NCBI RefSeq assembly: GCF_014635885.1 | Contig: NZ_BMDR01000005.1 | Coordinates: forward strand, 186,001 to 250,000 | DNA from: Acinetobacter vivianii | Lineage (GTDB): Bacteria; Pseudomonadota; Gammaproteobacteria; Pseudomonadales; Moraxellaceae | DNA: 64,000 bases | Direction: 5' to 3' | In this document: one piece after another, positions 17,697-27,349 of the stretch | Layout of the letters: every line of letters begins with the position of its first letter | Position numbering within the stretch: the first letter of the stretch is position 1 | Program-made: the position numbers and the translations under genes | Notes under the pieces: model-generated | What the model was told of the DNA's origin: nothing | Database searches by the model: none | What the model saw: the letters and a program-made list of their open reading frames with translations, nothing else

Positions 17697-18704
17697 TTAT
17701 TTCCCTGAGTTGTTGAGTTTGACGATTTGGTCAAACACACCGCCGTTATCAAAGTGAGTCTTTTGTACTTTGGTCCAGCCGCCAAACTCTTGATCAATTG
17801 TCACAAGTTTGAGTGGTTTGAATACATTGCTATATTTCTTTAATACCGCTGCATTACGTGGGCGATAGAAATTACGTGCAGCAATCTCTTGACCTGCTGG
17901 TGAATATAGATAGTTCAAGTAACCACGAGCAATTTGTAAGTTACCTTTTTTCTCAGCATTTTTTTCTACAACTGCTACTGGTGGTTCTGCAAGAATTGAC
18001 AGAGAAGGGGTGATGATTTCGAATTTGCCTGGTTGTTCACGTACAGCAAGATAAGCTTCATTTTCCCAAGCCAGTAATACGTCACCAATACCGCGTTCAG
18101 CAAAGGTTGTGGTTGCACCACGGGCACCAGAGTCAAGAACTTTGGTTTGCTTGTAAATTTGACGGACAAACTCTTGTGCTTTGGCATCGTTACCACCTTT
18201 TTGATGTTTAGCCCAAGCCCATGCACCTAAGTAATTCCAACGTGCACCACCTGAAGTTTTCGGGTTTGGTGTAATGATTTCTACACCTGGTTTAATCAAG
18301 TCACCCCAATCTTTGATTTGCTTTGGGTTACCTTTACGAACAAGGAATACAATGGTTGAGGTATACGGCGTAGAGTTGTTCGGTAATTTCTTTTGCCAAT
18401 CCGCTGGAAGTAATTTTGCATTTTGAGCAATTTCATCAATATCTGCTGCAAGTGCAAGTGTGACCACGTCTGCATTCAAGCCATCAATCACGGCACGGGC
18501 TTGTTTACCTGAGCCGCCGTGTGATTGTTTAAAGTCGATGTCTTGACCTGTACGTTGTTTCCAGAATGTACCGAATTGTTTATTGAAATCTGTATAGAGT
18601 TCACGAGTTGGGTCATAAGAAACGTTTAAAAATTCTTGTGCCGCGAATGAAGAAACTGATAGTAATGCGGCAATTACGCCGACTTTAACTTGAGAAAAAC
18701 GCAT
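17697..18704 (-). CDS. sbp: Periplasmic sulfate/thiosulfate-binding protein
   Basis: A 335-residue precursor with a Sec signal ending SSFAA. The mature protein starts [17 protein letters not shown] and carries [13 protein letters not shown] and [19 protein letters not shown], the anion-binding loops of the Sbp/CysP family. It is first in the cluster and delivers substrate to CysTWA. Sbp and CysP cannot be told apart safely, so thiosulfate may also be a ligand. CysB control is expected from the family, but no operator was identified. Confidence 0.93.
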   Translation of the reverse strand: MRFSQVKVGVIAALLSVSSFAAQEFLNVSYDPTRELYTDFNKQFGTFWKQRTGQDIDFKQSHGGSGKQARAVIDGLNADVVTLALAADIDEIAQNAKLLPADWQKKLPNNSTPYTSTIVFLVRKGNPKQIKDWGDLIKPGVEIITPNPKTSGGARWNYLGAWAWAKHQKGGNDAKAQEFVRQIYKQTKVLDSGARGATTTFAERGIGDVLLAWENEAYLAVREQPGKFEIITPSLSILAEPPVAVVEKNAEKKGNLQIARGYLNYLYSPAGQEIAARNFYRPRNAAVLKKYSNVFKPLKLVTIDQEFGGWTKVQKTHFDNGGVFDQIVKLNNSGK

Positions 18705-18956
18705 GGAAAACCCCTTAAAATCTAAATCACTGTTTGGAATATGTACGCAGCATAACGCCAGTTTTTTTGCAAAAAAAATAATTAAAATCGAATTTGTTAT
18801 GAAAAAAATAGAAATAGATAAAAGAGATAAGCTTTGCTGAATTATTGATAAATAAGAAATTTTTAATTCCGGCTTTTAATTGTTATACTCATTTAAAATC
18901 AATGGCTTATTTCTTGTCATAGAAGGTCTTGTATAGAGTGGATAGGTGCCTAGATC

Positions 18957-19769
18957 ATGCAGTGTTATAAAAATGGACAGTTGATTGACTCCATTCCTTT
19001 ATTAGACCGGGCTTTTCATTACGGTGATGGCTGTTTTACCACTGCACGTATTTTTCATGGAAATTTTGAGCTAAAAGAACTGCACTTTGCACGTTTAAAA
19101 CTGGCCTGTACAAGCTTAAGTCTGGATGCAGATTTATCCTTGATTGAAAAGTCCTTTGTGCATTTACAGCAGCAACATTCAAATCTCAATGGCACTTTAA
19201 AAGTGGTGATTAGCCGCGGTGAAGGTGATCGAGGTTATAGTCTGCCGTTGCATGCTGCTGACATCTACGTCTGGTATTACCCAAGAGTGACACATGCTTT
19301 TCAACCTGAATGGATTGAAAGTGGTATGTTAAATCATGCGTTGGGATTGAACATGCCGCATCTGGTTGGATTAAAAACATTAAACAGATTGGAACAGGTA
19401 TTACTCAAGCAAGAGGCAGATCAACAAGGCTGGCTGGAAGCACTGGTCAGTGATGTACAGGGCGCTATTGTTGAAGGGGTGAGCAGTAATTGTTTTATTC
19501 GTATAAATGATCGGTGGATTACGCCAGAACTTCGCTATAATGGCGTCCACGGTGTGATGCGCGCCAAAATTTTGTCACGAATGCAGCAGTATCATGTTCC
19601 TTGTGAGCAGCGTTGTATTGATATGAATGAAATTGGACGTATTCAGAGTTTATTTTTCTGCAATGCTTTGCACCCGATGAAAGCGGTGATTCGATTTCAT
19701 GACCGTTGTTTAGAGCAACAACCTTATCTTGATTTATTTGAAACTTTAAAACTTAGCCAGATTGATTAA
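18957..19769 (+). CDS. pabC: Aminodeoxychorismate lyase
   Basis: A PLP fold-type IV enzyme that releases pyruvate from 4-amino-4-deoxychorismate to give p-aminobenzoate for folate. It has FHYGDGCFTTARIFHG at the start, LKTLNRLEQVLLKQEA with the PLP lysine near residue 140, and GAIVEGVSSNCFI for the phosphate cup, all typical. Length 270 is normal. It heads pabC-mltG-tmk, a classic order; the next gene starts one base after its stop. Confidence 0.94.
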   Translation: MQCYKNGQLIDSIPLLDRAFHYGDGCFTTARIFHGNFELKELHFARLKLACTSLSLDADLSLIEKSFVHLQQQHSNLNGTLKVVISRGEGDRGYSLPLHAADIYVWYYPRVTHAFQPEWIESGMLNHALGLNMPHLVGLKTLNRLEQVLLKQEADQQGWLEALVSDVQGAIVEGVSSNCFIRINDRWITPELRYNGVHGVMRAKILSRMQQYHVPCEQRCIDMNEIGRIQSLFFCNALHPMKAVIRFHDRCLEQQPYLDLFETLKLSQID

Positions 19770-19770
19770 T

Positions 19771-20850
19771 ATGCCAAAGCCGCCTAGTTCCAGCAAAAGT
19801 AAGAAAAAGCCTAAAGCTAAACCGAAATCCAGATTTTCTTTTTTTAAAGCCTTTTTGATCGCCATTGTTATCTTTGTATTGGCGATCTTTGGCATTGTAT
19901 GGTCAAGTTTATTTAAAAATTATCCTGTAGAAGGTAAGAAGCAACTTTTAGTGATTTCTTCTGGCGATACGTATTCACGATTTATTGATCGTTTAGCCAA
20001 AGAAAATAACGTGAATTTTCCAATTGTTCTAAAGCTTTATCAGAAGTTTATGATTCACGACACTATGAAAGCAGGTGTCTATGAAATTTCGCAAGGCATG
20101 AGTATCCGTCAAGTTATGGATATGTTGTCTGATGCAGACAATGCACAGATGAATCGTATTTTGGTGATTGAAGGCACGACTTTTTCTCAGTTGATCCAGA
20201 GTTTAAGAAAAGACTCGAATGTCACCAATACACTGTTAGACCTTCCTCAATCTGAATTATTAAAACAATTAGATATTCCGTATACGCATCCAGAAGGTTT
20301 GTTTGCGCCTGATACTTATTTCTTTGCCAAAGGCGAAACGGATAAAAAAATCTTAACTGATTTATATCGCCGTCAAATGAAATCACTGGATGACGCTTGG
20401 GCAAAAAAAGCACCGAATTTACCCTATAAAGATAAATATGAAGCTTTGATCATGGCTTCGATTATCGAGAAAGAAACCAGCTTAGATAGCGAGTTAGAAC
20501 AGGTTTCAGGTGTATTTGTGCGTCGTTTGAAAATGGGGATGCGTTTGCAAACCGACCCAACTGTCATTTACGGCATGGGTGACAATTATAAAGGCAATAT
20601 CACCCGTAATGATTTACGTACGCCGACTGCGTATAACACCTATACCATTAATGGTTTACCTCCAACACCAATTGCTTTGCCAAGTAAGAAAGCAATTGAA
20701 GCAGCGATGCATCCTGATGATGCTAAAAATATCTATTTCGTTGCCACAGGTAATGGTGGGCATAAATTTACCGCGTCTTTAGAAGACCATAATCGCGCAG
20801 TGCAAGAATATTTAACTGTGCTACGTTCAAAGAAAAAGCAGGGCGAATAA
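19771..20850 (+). CDS. mltG: Endolytic murein transglycosylase MltG
   Basis: It cuts nascent glycan strands to set their length, anchored in the inner membrane and acting in the periplasm. There is a basic Pro/Lys/Ser-rich cytosolic N-terminus, one transmembrane helix (about residues 27-47), a LysM-like region and the YceG catalytic domain with the active-site Glu in ASIIEKETS and RLQTDPTVIYG. The ATG at 19771 directly follows the pabC stop; a TTG nine bases earlier is less likely. Its stop overlaps the tmk start by one base (TAATG). Confidence 0.95.
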   Translation: MPKPPSSSKSKKKPKAKPKSRFSFFKAFLIAIVIFVLAIFGIVWSSLFKNYPVEGKKQLLVISSGDTYSRFIDRLAKENNVNFPIVLKLYQKFMIHDTMKAGVYEISQGMSIRQVMDMLSDADNAQMNRILVIEGTTFSQLIQSLRKDSNVTNTLLDLPQSELLKQLDIPYTHPEGLFAPDTYFFAKGETDKKILTDLYRRQMKSLDDAWAKKAPNLPYKDKYEALIMASIIEKETSLDSELEQVSGVFVRRLKMGMRLQTDPTVIYGMGDNYKGNITRNDLRTPTAYNTYTINGLPPTPIALPSKKAIEAAMHPDDAKNIYFVATGNGGHKFTASLEDHNRAVQEYLTVLRSKKKQGE

Positions 20851-21455
20851 TGTTTATTAGTTTTGAAGGGACGGAAGGTGTAGGGAAGACCACGCTGATT
20901 CGTAAAATTCATCAGTACTTTGAACAGCAAGGTAAAGAAGTGGTGTTAACCCGTGAACCGGGCGGTACACCATTGGCTGAACAAATTCGTTCATTATTAT
21001 TGGCGGTGAATCATGAAGAGCAAATGAGTCATGATACTGAGCTGTTGTTGATTTATGCTGCCCGTGCACAGCATTTACAGCAAGTCATTTTACCTGCATT
21101 AGCGGCAGGGAAGATTGTGCTGAGCGATCGTTTTACCGATGCCAGCTTTGCTTATCAGTGTTCTGGACGTGGTTTAAGTCAGGAAAAGCTTCAACTCTTG
21201 AATCAAACTTTTGTCGCGAAAATGCCAAATATTACCTTTTGGTTAGATGCACCGATTGAATTGGGCATGACCCGTGCGCGAGAGCGTGGTGCACTGGATC
21301 GTTTTGAGCAAGAGAAGTTGAGTTTCTTTGCCAAAGTGCGTGCGGGTTATGAGACCTTGTGGAAAGCAGAGCCTGAGCGGATGAAGCGGTTGGATGCAAC
21401 ACAGAATGCGGATGTTGTGTTTGAAGAGGCATTGAATTATATAAAACAGCTCTAA
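20850..21455 (+). CDS. tmk: Thymidylate kinase
   Basis: It phosphorylates dTMP to dTDP in the cytoplasm. The P-loop FEGTEGVGKTT is at residues 5-15, then TREPGGTPLAEQIR with the DR(E/P)-type motif, and DRFTDASFAYQ. Length 201 is normal. It is translationally coupled to mltG. holB, which follows tmk in many gammaproteobacteria, is absent; a terminator and toxin-immunity debris come next. Confidence 0.96.
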   Translation: MFISFEGTEGVGKTTLIRKIHQYFEQQGKEVVLTREPGGTPLAEQIRSLLLAVNHEEQMSHDTELLLIYAARAQHLQQVILPALAAGKIVLSDRFTDASFAYQCSGRGLSQEKLQLLNQTFVAKMPNITFWLDAPIELGMTRARERGALDRFEQEKLSFFAKVRAGYETLWKAEPERMKRLDATQNADVVFEEALNYIKQL

Positions 21456-21465
21456 GAGCTGTTTT
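21443..21465 (+). terminator. Terminator overlapping the tmk stop codon
   Basis: AAAACAGCTCT-A-AGAGCTGTTTT is a near-perfect 11-bp palindrome whose left arm is the last tmk codons and whose centre holds the TAA stop. Confidence 0.8.
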
Positions 21466-21536
21466 GTTGCAATTTATTTTCCATTATTGTGAACTAACAA
21501 ATTATCAATGGCTTACTTCTGTTCGGTTAGTTTTTT

Positions 21537-21809
21537 ATGAAACAATTAGCTGATAGTGTTTATCAACATGTTATGGATTTATGTAAACAAGGTGATAAGC
21601 AGGTTGCAGAAGGGCAGTTTGAGGAGGCAAAGGATTTATATTTGGATACTTTGCTTTTATTGCCTTCTAATCATTAAGAGTGGGAAGCAGCAACATGGAT
21701 ATACGTTGCAGTAGGTGATGCACATTTACACCTTAATAATAATGAGAAAGATTTCAAAGCTTTTTATAATGCTCTGCAATGTCGAAATAGTTTATGTTGT
21801 ATTAGGTGA
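21537..21809 (+). pseudogene. Broken TPR-repeat protein gene, toxin-locus type
   Basis: From ATG 21537 the frame reads 46 residues (MKQLADSVYQHVMDLCKQGD..., ...YLDTLLLLPSNH) to an in-frame TAA at 21675, then continues in the same frame for 43 residues (EWEAATWIYVAVGDAHLHLN..., FKAFYNALQ) to TGA at 21807. Together it resembles the N-terminal two thirds of a ~135-140 residue TPR protein family often found beside polymorphic-toxin and immunity genes. The internal stop and missing last repeat mark it as decaying. It is directly followed by the Imm22-type gene. Confidence 0.7.
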
Positions 21810-21815
21810 TGAGTG

Positions 21816-22181
21816 ATGCAGAAAAATGACTATGTCTCTATTTGGGGAGGAGTATTAGATTCTCATGATTCGTTAAATAGCTATACATTTAATGATTATT
21901 CATGGGATGGTGAGTTTGTAGGATCTAGTTTTTCAAAAGAATTTGAAATAGATTTTGTAGATGACGATTTTATTGAAAAGGATTTCCATAATTTAACTAG
22001 TAATTTCGAGATAATTTTAGATGGTTTTTCTTATTCAGATAAGATAAAAGAGGAAATAGCTTTAAAGGGCTTTAGGCTGCCATTTCCTATTAATTCAATA
22101 ATATTGATATATAATTATTCATATGAATTAGACAAGACAACAGAAAACTTTACTTTTTTGTGTGCAGTTCCTTATAAGTAA
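21816..22181 (+). CDS. Orphan Imm22-type immunity protein
   Basis: A 121-residue acidic protein. The spacing of VSIWGGVLDSHDSLNSY, FSKEFEIDFVDDDFIEKDF, LDGFSYSDKI, NSIILIYNYSYEL and a final LCAVPYK matches my knowledge of the Imm22 immunity family of contact-dependent or secreted polymorphic toxins, which neutralise a cognate toxin domain in the cytoplasm. No toxin gene is nearby. It is very AT-rich relative to tmk and nadB, suggesting transfer. ATG 21816 is used; an adjacent GTG at 21813 is possible. Confidence 0.72.
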   Translation: MQKNDYVSIWGGVLDSHDSLNSYTFNDYSWDGEFVGSSFSKEFEIDFVDDDFIEKDFHNLTSNFEIILDGFSYSDKIKEEIALKGFRLPFPINSIILIYNYSYELDKTTENFTFLCAVPYK

Positions 22182-22261
22182 TCAAGATTTAGCGGGGCCA
22201 ACATTACTTATATCTAGTAATTCAGCCCAATTATTAATTTAGTATTTGTCTAAATTAAATA

Positions 22262-23893
22262 TTACTCATTCACCAACGGTTGTTCCACTTTAAAGTTTGG
22301 TGGCGTGAGTACCGTCTTACGAATCTCATTTGAAAGTTCAGGATAATCCAGCGTGTAATGCAAACCACGTGATTCTTTACGCTCCATCGCACAACGTACA
22401 ATCATTTCCGAAACCAGAACGAGGTTACGCAATTCAATCAAGTTCTTACTGACACGATAATCCTGATAGTACTCAGTGATTTCACGTTTCAACATTTCAA
22501 TACGGTGTAGAGCTCGTTGCAAACGTTTAGTGGTACGTACAATACCGACATAGTTCCACATGGTGGAACGAAGTTCATCCCAGTTTTGTAGAATCACCAC
22601 ATCTTCATCTGCATCTGTCACTTGTGTTTCATCCCAAGAAGGGACTTCTGGCAGTTTAAAGTCTGCATCAAACTTTTGTTCAATATCTTCTGCTGCACTC
22701 ATACCGTAAACGAAACATTCTAGTAATGAGTTACTCGCCATACGGTTAGCGCCGTGTAGGCCTGTATAAGAGGTCTCACCAATCGCATATAAACCGTCTA
22801 AATCCGTTTGGCTATGCTCATCGACCACTACACCGCCACAGGTATAATGTGCCGCAGGGACGACAGGGATCATATCTTTGGTGATATCAATACCAAGTTC
22901 AAGCAAACGGGCATACAGTGTCGGGAAGTGTTCAGTAATAAACTCTGGCGATTTATGGGTAATGTCTAACCAGACGTGACGAATACCTAAACGTTTGATT
23001 TCATGGTCGATAGTACGGGCCACAATATCACGAGGGGCAAGTTCAGCACGTTCATCAAAACGCAGCATAAAACGTTCGCCATCTGGTAAGCGCAAATAAG
23101 CACCTTCACCACGCATCGCTTCGGTAATTAAGAATGAGCGTGCTTTTGGATGATATAAACAGGTGGGATGGAATTGATTAAATTCCATATTGGCGACACG
23201 GCAACCTGCACGATAGGCCATGGCAATTCCATCTCCAGTCGCAATATCGGGATTAGACGTGTAAAGATAAGCTTTCATTGCACCGCCGCAGGCCAAAGCT
23301 GTAAATGGCGCAAGAAAAGTATGAACCTGTTCGTTGGTTTCATCTAAAGCATATAGACCGATCGAGCGATTGGCCTGATGATGATGACCGAGTTTGTGCA
23401 GGGTAATTAAATCGATCGCAATATAATTTTCAAAGATCGTAATATTTTTTCGTTCTTTAGCGCGTTCAACCAATGTGGTTGAAATGGCTTTACCTGTTGC
23501 ATCGGCAGAGTGAATGATACGACGTTGTGAGTGACCACCTTCACGAGTCAGGTGTAATTGCTCATCATCATCTAAAGTAAATTGCACGCCTTGCTTAAGC
23601 AGGAAGTCCACCGAAGGTTTACCACCTTCAACCGTATGCTTCACTGCATCCAGTTCACATAGATGACCACCTGCAATCATAGTGTCATTAATGTGTTGTT
23701 GAATAGAATCTGTTTCGTCTAAGACTGCAGCAACACCGCCTTGAGCATAGAAGGTACTGGCTTCTGTCAGCGCGGCTTTGGCTAGAATTGCAATGTTATA
23801 ATGACTTGGTAAAGAGAGTGCGAGGCTTAAACCTGCACCACCACTGCCCACAATAATCACATCAAAATGGTGAATTGTTTTTAAATCAGGCAT
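22262..23893 (-). CDS. nadB: L-aspartate oxidase
   Basis: A flavoenzyme making iminoaspartate from aspartate, the first step of de novo NAD synthesis. It has the FAD-binding [17 protein letters not shown] at the N-terminus, [36 protein letters not shown] and [25 protein letters not shown], all typical of NadB. Length 543 is normal. It is divergent from mucD, a neighbourhood that elsewhere in gammaproteobacteria carries the sigma-E operon. Confidence 0.96.
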   Translation of the reverse strand: MPDLKTIHHFDVIIVGSGGAGLSLALSLPSHYNIAILAKAALTEASTFYAQGGVAAVLDETDSIQQHINDTMIAGGHLCELDAVKHTVEGGKPSVDFLLKQGVQFTLDDDEQLHLTREGGHSQRRIIHSADATGKAISTTLVERAKERKNITIFENYIAIDLITLHKLGHHHQANRSIGLYALDETNEQVHTFLAPFTALACGGAMKAYLYTSNPDIATGDGIAMAYRAGCRVANMEFNQFHPTCLYHPKARSFLITEAMRGEGAYLRLPDGERFMLRFDERAELAPRDIVARTIDHEIKRLGIRHVWLDITHKSPEFITEHFPTLYARLLELGIDITKDMIPVVPAAHYTCGGVVVDEHSQTDLDGLYAIGETSYTGLHGANRMASNSLLECFVYGMSAAEDIEQKFDADFKLPEVPSWDETQVTDADEDVVILQNWDELRSTMWNYVGIVRTTKRLQRALHRIEMLKREITEYYQDYRVSKNLIELRNLVLVSEMIVRCAMERKESRGLHYTLDYPELSNEIRKTVLTPPNFKVEQPLVNE

Positions 23894-24276
23894 GTCGTCG
23901 ATCTGCTTCAGTTTTAAACGTTCGCTAATGACACCGCTTTTTTGTCAAAAAGGCAAGGGCTAATCTGCCTGAAATTGAGTGAATTTTTAGCGAATGCGAT
24001 TTATTCACCAATTATTATTTGTATATTTTGTCTAATATCAGAAAACGATTACCTTTCAGTACATTGTTTTAATCTAGAGTTAAGCTGTTCAATATAAAAC
24101 CTTAGATGAAATTTGAATGTCTGGAATTGTCTCCATAATTTATTCACATTTCATCTGTCTATTTCGTTGTATGCATTGAAAATATAAACATTTTTTTACG
24201 AAAAGAATGGTAGGGTTATGCTACAAACATAGACCATAACATTTATTTTAATCATCAGTATGTAGGTTCTTGCTTC
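23894..24276. promoter_or_regulatory. Divergent intergenic region nadB / mucD
   Basis: 383 bases with no supportable ORF. It must contain promoters for both genes. The part nearest mucD is AT-rich with TTTTTTTACG and GGTTATGCTAC, a possible but weak -10 region; I find no convincing sigma-E-type promoter. No remnant of rpoE or rseA could be seen by eye. Confidence 0.5.
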
Positions 24277-25653
24277 ATGAAAAGTCGCTATTTACAACAA
24301 GGAATGTATGCTGCTGTATTTACGATAGCAGCTGCTCAAGTCAATGCTGCCTCACCAGTAGATTTTTCAAACCTCGTTGAGCAGGTTAGTCCTGCTGTTG
24401 TGAGTGTCAACGTTGTAAAGAAAATGACTCAGGAAGAGTTATTACAACAACAAGTTCCTGAAATCTTGCGTCGTTTTTTTGGTAATCAAGTGATTATCCC
24501 GCAACAGCAGGGACCTCAGGAAAAAACGGGTTATGGCAGTGCATTCTTTATTGGCAAGGACGGTTATTTATTAACGAATCGTCATGTGGTTGATAATGCT
24601 TCCCGTATTAGTATTATCCTGAATGATCGCCGTGAACTGGATGCGACGCTTGTAGGTAGTGATGAACGTACTGATATTGCTTTGCTTAAAGTGAATGGAA
24701 CCAATTTCCCAGAATTAAGAATTGGTAATGTGGATCAGCTTCGCGTAGGCGAGCCTGTACTCGCAATTGGTTCACCATTTGGCTTTGACTATTCAGCTTC
24801 AGCAGGGATTGTCAGTGCAAAATCTCGTAATATGAGTGGTGAGACTTCAGTTCCATTTATTCAAACTGATGCTGCACTGAATCCAGGTAACTCCGGTGGT
24901 CCATTGTTTAACCAACGTGGCGAAGTGGTAGGTGTTAACTCTCGTATCTTTAGCGGCACGGGCGGTTATATGGGCTTGTCCTTCTCGATTCCAATTGATG
25001 TGGCGATGGATGTCGTACAACAGTTGAAAACGACGGGTAAAGTGACACGTTCTTATCTTGGGATCATGATGCAAGATATTGATCGTAACTTGGCAGAAGC
25101 ATATAAGTTGCCGAAACCAGAAGGTTCATTGATTACTCAGGTCGCACCGAAATCACCTGCTGAAAAAGCAGGACTAAAATCAGGTGATGTCATTTTGAAA
25201 GCCAATGGTGCGCCGATTTCGCGTACGGGTGATCTACTTTATGCACTGAATCGTATTGCTCCAAATCAAACTGTTCAGCTAGAAATTTTACGTGATGATA
25301 AAACGCGTACCATTGCTGCGACATTGGGCACTGCACCAGATGATACAGCCGCTGATGCCGAGAAAAATAATCCGACTAGCGGTTTAGGTATGAGTATTCG
25401 TGACCTGACTGCTGCTGAGCAAGCACGTTTAGATGTTCGTAGCGGTATTCTGATTCAGGATGTGAAGCGTGGTGGGCTTGCATCATTATCGAATCTGGTG
25501 GCGGGCGATGTGATTGTACAAGTCAATGGTACAGCGATTACCAATAGCCAGATGTTCGCTAAAACTGTGGGCGCTTTACCAAAAAATAGTGTTGCGCGTG
25601 TAACGATTATTCGTCAAGGACAACGTGCGATTTTAGGTTTGCGTTTACCTTAA
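24277..25653 (+). CDS. mucD: Periplasmic serine protease MucD/DegQ (HtrA family)
   Basis: An HtrA quality-control protease, 458 residues, with a signal peptide ending QVNAA. The triad is visible: His in LTNRHVVDNA, Asp in DERTDIALLK, Ser in NPGNSGGPLF. Two PDZ domains follow (about 255-345 and 360-450; YLGIMMQDI and GLGMSIRDL open them). It degrades misfolded envelope proteins and in pseudomonads feeds into sigma-E control. Here it stands without algU-mucA-mucB. The name MucD rather than DegP is based on length and neighbourhood. Confidence 0.92.
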   Translation: MKSRYLQQGMYAAVFTIAAAQVNAASPVDFSNLVEQVSPAVVSVNVVKKMTQEELLQQQVPEILRRFFGNQVIIPQQQGPQEKTGYGSAFFIGKDGYLLTNRHVVDNASRISIILNDRRELDATLVGSDERTDIALLKVNGTNFPELRIGNVDQLRVGEPVLAIGSPFGFDYSASAGIVSAKSRNMSGETSVPFIQTDAALNPGNSGGPLFNQRGEVVGVNSRIFSGTGGYMGLSFSIPIDVAMDVVQQLKTTGKVTRSYLGIMMQDIDRNLAEAYKLPKPEGSLITQVAPKSPAEKAGLKSGDVILKANGAPISRTGDLLYALNRIAPNQTVQLEILRDDKTRTIAATLGTAPDDTAADAEKNNPTSGLGMSIRDLTAAEQARLDVRSGILIQDVKRGGLASLSNLVAGDVIVQVNGTAITNSQMFAKTVGALPKNSVARVTIIRQGQRAILGLRLP

Positions 25654-25670
25654 ACCTGATTGTGATTGAT

Positions 25671-25699
25671 AAAAACCACTCTAATTTAGGGTGGTTTTT
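25671..25699 (+). terminator. Terminator of mucD
   Basis: AAAAACCAC / GTGGTTTTT stem with an 11-base AT-rich interior and a following ATTTTG tract. Confidence 0.75.
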
Positions 25700-25768
25700 A
25701 TTTTGAAATACAGTTGTATTTAGACTAGTGTATGTCGCTGAACTTTGATTGATGAAATAAGCCAGATT

Positions 25769-26224
25769 ATGAGTACGATTTTTGATTTAAAAATACAAGT
25801 TCAGCCTGAGCATATTGATGTGCTGGGCCATGTTAATAATGTGATGTATATCCAGTGGATGCAGGATGTCGCAGCAGCACATATCGAAACTTTGGGTTTG
25901 GGGCTTGCTCAATATCTTGAACTTAAACATGCAATGGTGGCTGTCGAGCATCATGTGCAATATCGTAAAGCAGCTCTGGAAGGTGAAGAGGTGATCTTGC
26001 GGACATGGCTGGATGATATTAATGCACTGTACTCTTTCCGCCAGTATGCATTTTATCGCCCTAAAGACCACAGTGTACTGTTTGTTGGAAATACCAAATG
26101 GGCCTGTATTGAAATCGAAACAGGTCGCCCAAAACGAATGTCACCAAGTTTTACGCAAGCCTATCAGCCGATTTCGCCAGATTTAAATCCAATGGATTTT
26201 TCAATTTCATATGAACAGTCTTAG
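25769..26224 (+). CDS. Acyl-CoA thioesterase, 4HBT/YbgC hotdog family
   Basis: A 151-residue hotdog-fold protein that by family hydrolyses acyl-CoA thioesters. The 4HBT signature is HIDVLGHVNNVMYIQWMQD, with the catalytic Asp in it and the structural HHVQYRKAALEGEEVI and RQYAFYRPKD following. The substrate is unknown. ATG 25769 is preferred over an upstream TTG at 25745. It stands between mucD and a gene-poor kilobase. Confidence 0.85.
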   Translation: MSTIFDLKIQVQPEHIDVLGHVNNVMYIQWMQDVAAAHIETLGLGLAQYLELKHAMVAVEHHVQYRKAALEGEEVILRTWLDDINALYSFRQYAFYRPKDHSVLFVGNTKWACIEIETGRPKRMSPSFTQAYQPISPDLNPMDFSISYEQS

Positions 26225-26250
26225 TTGCTTTAACATTTAAAGACTGGAGG

Positions 26251-26284
26251 GCAGCTGGACGGTACATGCTTGGCTGCTTTTTAT
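26251..26284 (+). terminator. Possible weak terminator after the thioesterase gene
   Basis: GCAGC ... GCTGC stem with an interior GGACGGTACATGCTT and a following TTTTTAT. The stem is short. Confidence 0.4.
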
Positions 26285-26461
26285 GATTTATTTATCAAAA
26301 TAAGTAAAATAAAAGTTAACCAATTAACATAATCACAGCTTCGACACTCAAAAAAACGTTTGAATACGTTGGTTTATGCGAAAAATTCAATATATCAAGG
26401 TAATTGTATTATTTTTGTATATTGTTTAATTTGTAGGCTCTTATATTGTGTTTCGGGGAAC

Positions 26462-26650
26462 ATGATGAATGACAACTTAGGGGTTGTTGTTTTTTATTTG
26501 CTGTTTTTATTTGCAGGCGTTGTACTAGTAATCGGAAGTATTATTTTTGATATGACACTTCTGTGTATAGGTCTCGGTCTAATTACTTGCGCTTTTTTAA
26601 TTAAATACGAGTTTAAATTAACCGTGATGTTCTGGCATAAAATTGAATAA
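26462..26650 (+). CDS. Small membrane protein with two hydrophobic segments (62 aa)
   Basis: It starts ATG-ATG right after a GGGGAAC ribosome-site-like sequence. The product MMNDNLGVVVFYLLFLFAG... has two long hydrophobic stretches separated by a short loop around FDMT and ends with a charged KYEFKLTVMFWHKIE. It is followed by a good terminator, which supports it as a real gene. No family recognised. Confidence 0.6.
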   Translation: MMNDNLGVVVFYLLFLFAGVVLVIGSIIFDMTLLCIGLGLITCAFLIKYEFKLTVMFWHKIE

Positions 26651-26666
26651 TTAAAAAGATAATTAA

Positions 26667-26697
26667 AGAGCCGTACTGCCAAAGTGCGGCTTTTTTC
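26667..26697 (+). terminator. Terminator after the 62-aa membrane protein
   Basis: AGCCGTACT-GCCAA-AGTGCGGCT (one G-U pair) followed by TTTTTTC. Confidence 0.82.
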
Positions 26698-27056
26698 TTG
26701 GATCAAATTGATGTGCATGATGAAGTATTTGCTTTTAGTCTGAAACTGGCGCCTCACTAAGCTCTATATCTACTATTCAAGAATATAAAAAATTAGGTTT
26801 GATCTAGCGATGTCATTGAGGAGTCTCTAGTGAGGAAGGCTTATTGCTATTGGCAGAGCGTAGAAAAGCCTCGAGGTGATCGATAGGATTCATTTCTATA
26901 TTTTGAGATGTTGTTTTGATTGCTTTATCGGGAAAATGATTGTTAAAAAGGATATTGGAAGTTTGTCGGCTTAATTGGTGCTTTTATCGGCAGTTGTTTC
27001 ACCATTTTTCTGCAAATCTGTGATAATAGTCACAACTTTTTCAAAAATCATGAAAT

Positions 27057-27170
27057 ATGGATATCTTAAAATTCGTAAAAAGCTTCAATACGGTAGGATG
27101 TTATTTAACACTTGCAAGCCTTTTGCTCGCGACTCTTGTTCTTTATTTTTATTACATCAACCCAAATTGA
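27057..27170 (+). CDS. Candidate small single-span membrane protein (37 aa)
   Basis: The ATG frame encodes MDILKFVKSFNTVGCYL followed by a clean hydrophobic helix ending YFYYINPN. Composition is convincing for a membrane peptide, but there is no ribosome site, so translation is doubtful. It lies in the gene-poor stretch before lepA. Confidence 0.3.
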   Translation: MDILKFVKSFNTVGCYLTLASLLLATLVLYFYYINPN

Positions 27171-27229
27171 TTTTAAAATGAGTGGTCTAAGTGAAATGAA
27201 GATAATTCTTAGGAGGAGAAAAAATCGAA

Positions 27230-27349
27230 TCACGCTGTTTTAATAGTTGTACTTGAGTCTTTATCGCTCAGTCCAATGTCTTGTAATCTACTGAAACTAA
27301 ATTTGCCATGTATAAGGTTAAAATTATTCAAATAAAGCCAGCATGGCAT
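27230..27349 (-). CDS. Candidate 39-aa peptide, unknown
   Basis: The minus-strand ATG is preceded by TAGGAGA, but only a base or two away. It encodes MPCWLYLNNFNLIHGKF... ending DSSTTIKTA. It may be the tail of a decayed gene rather than an active one. Confidence 0.2.
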   Translation of the reverse strand: MPCWLYLNNFNLIHGKFSFSRLQDIGLSDKDSSTTIKTA

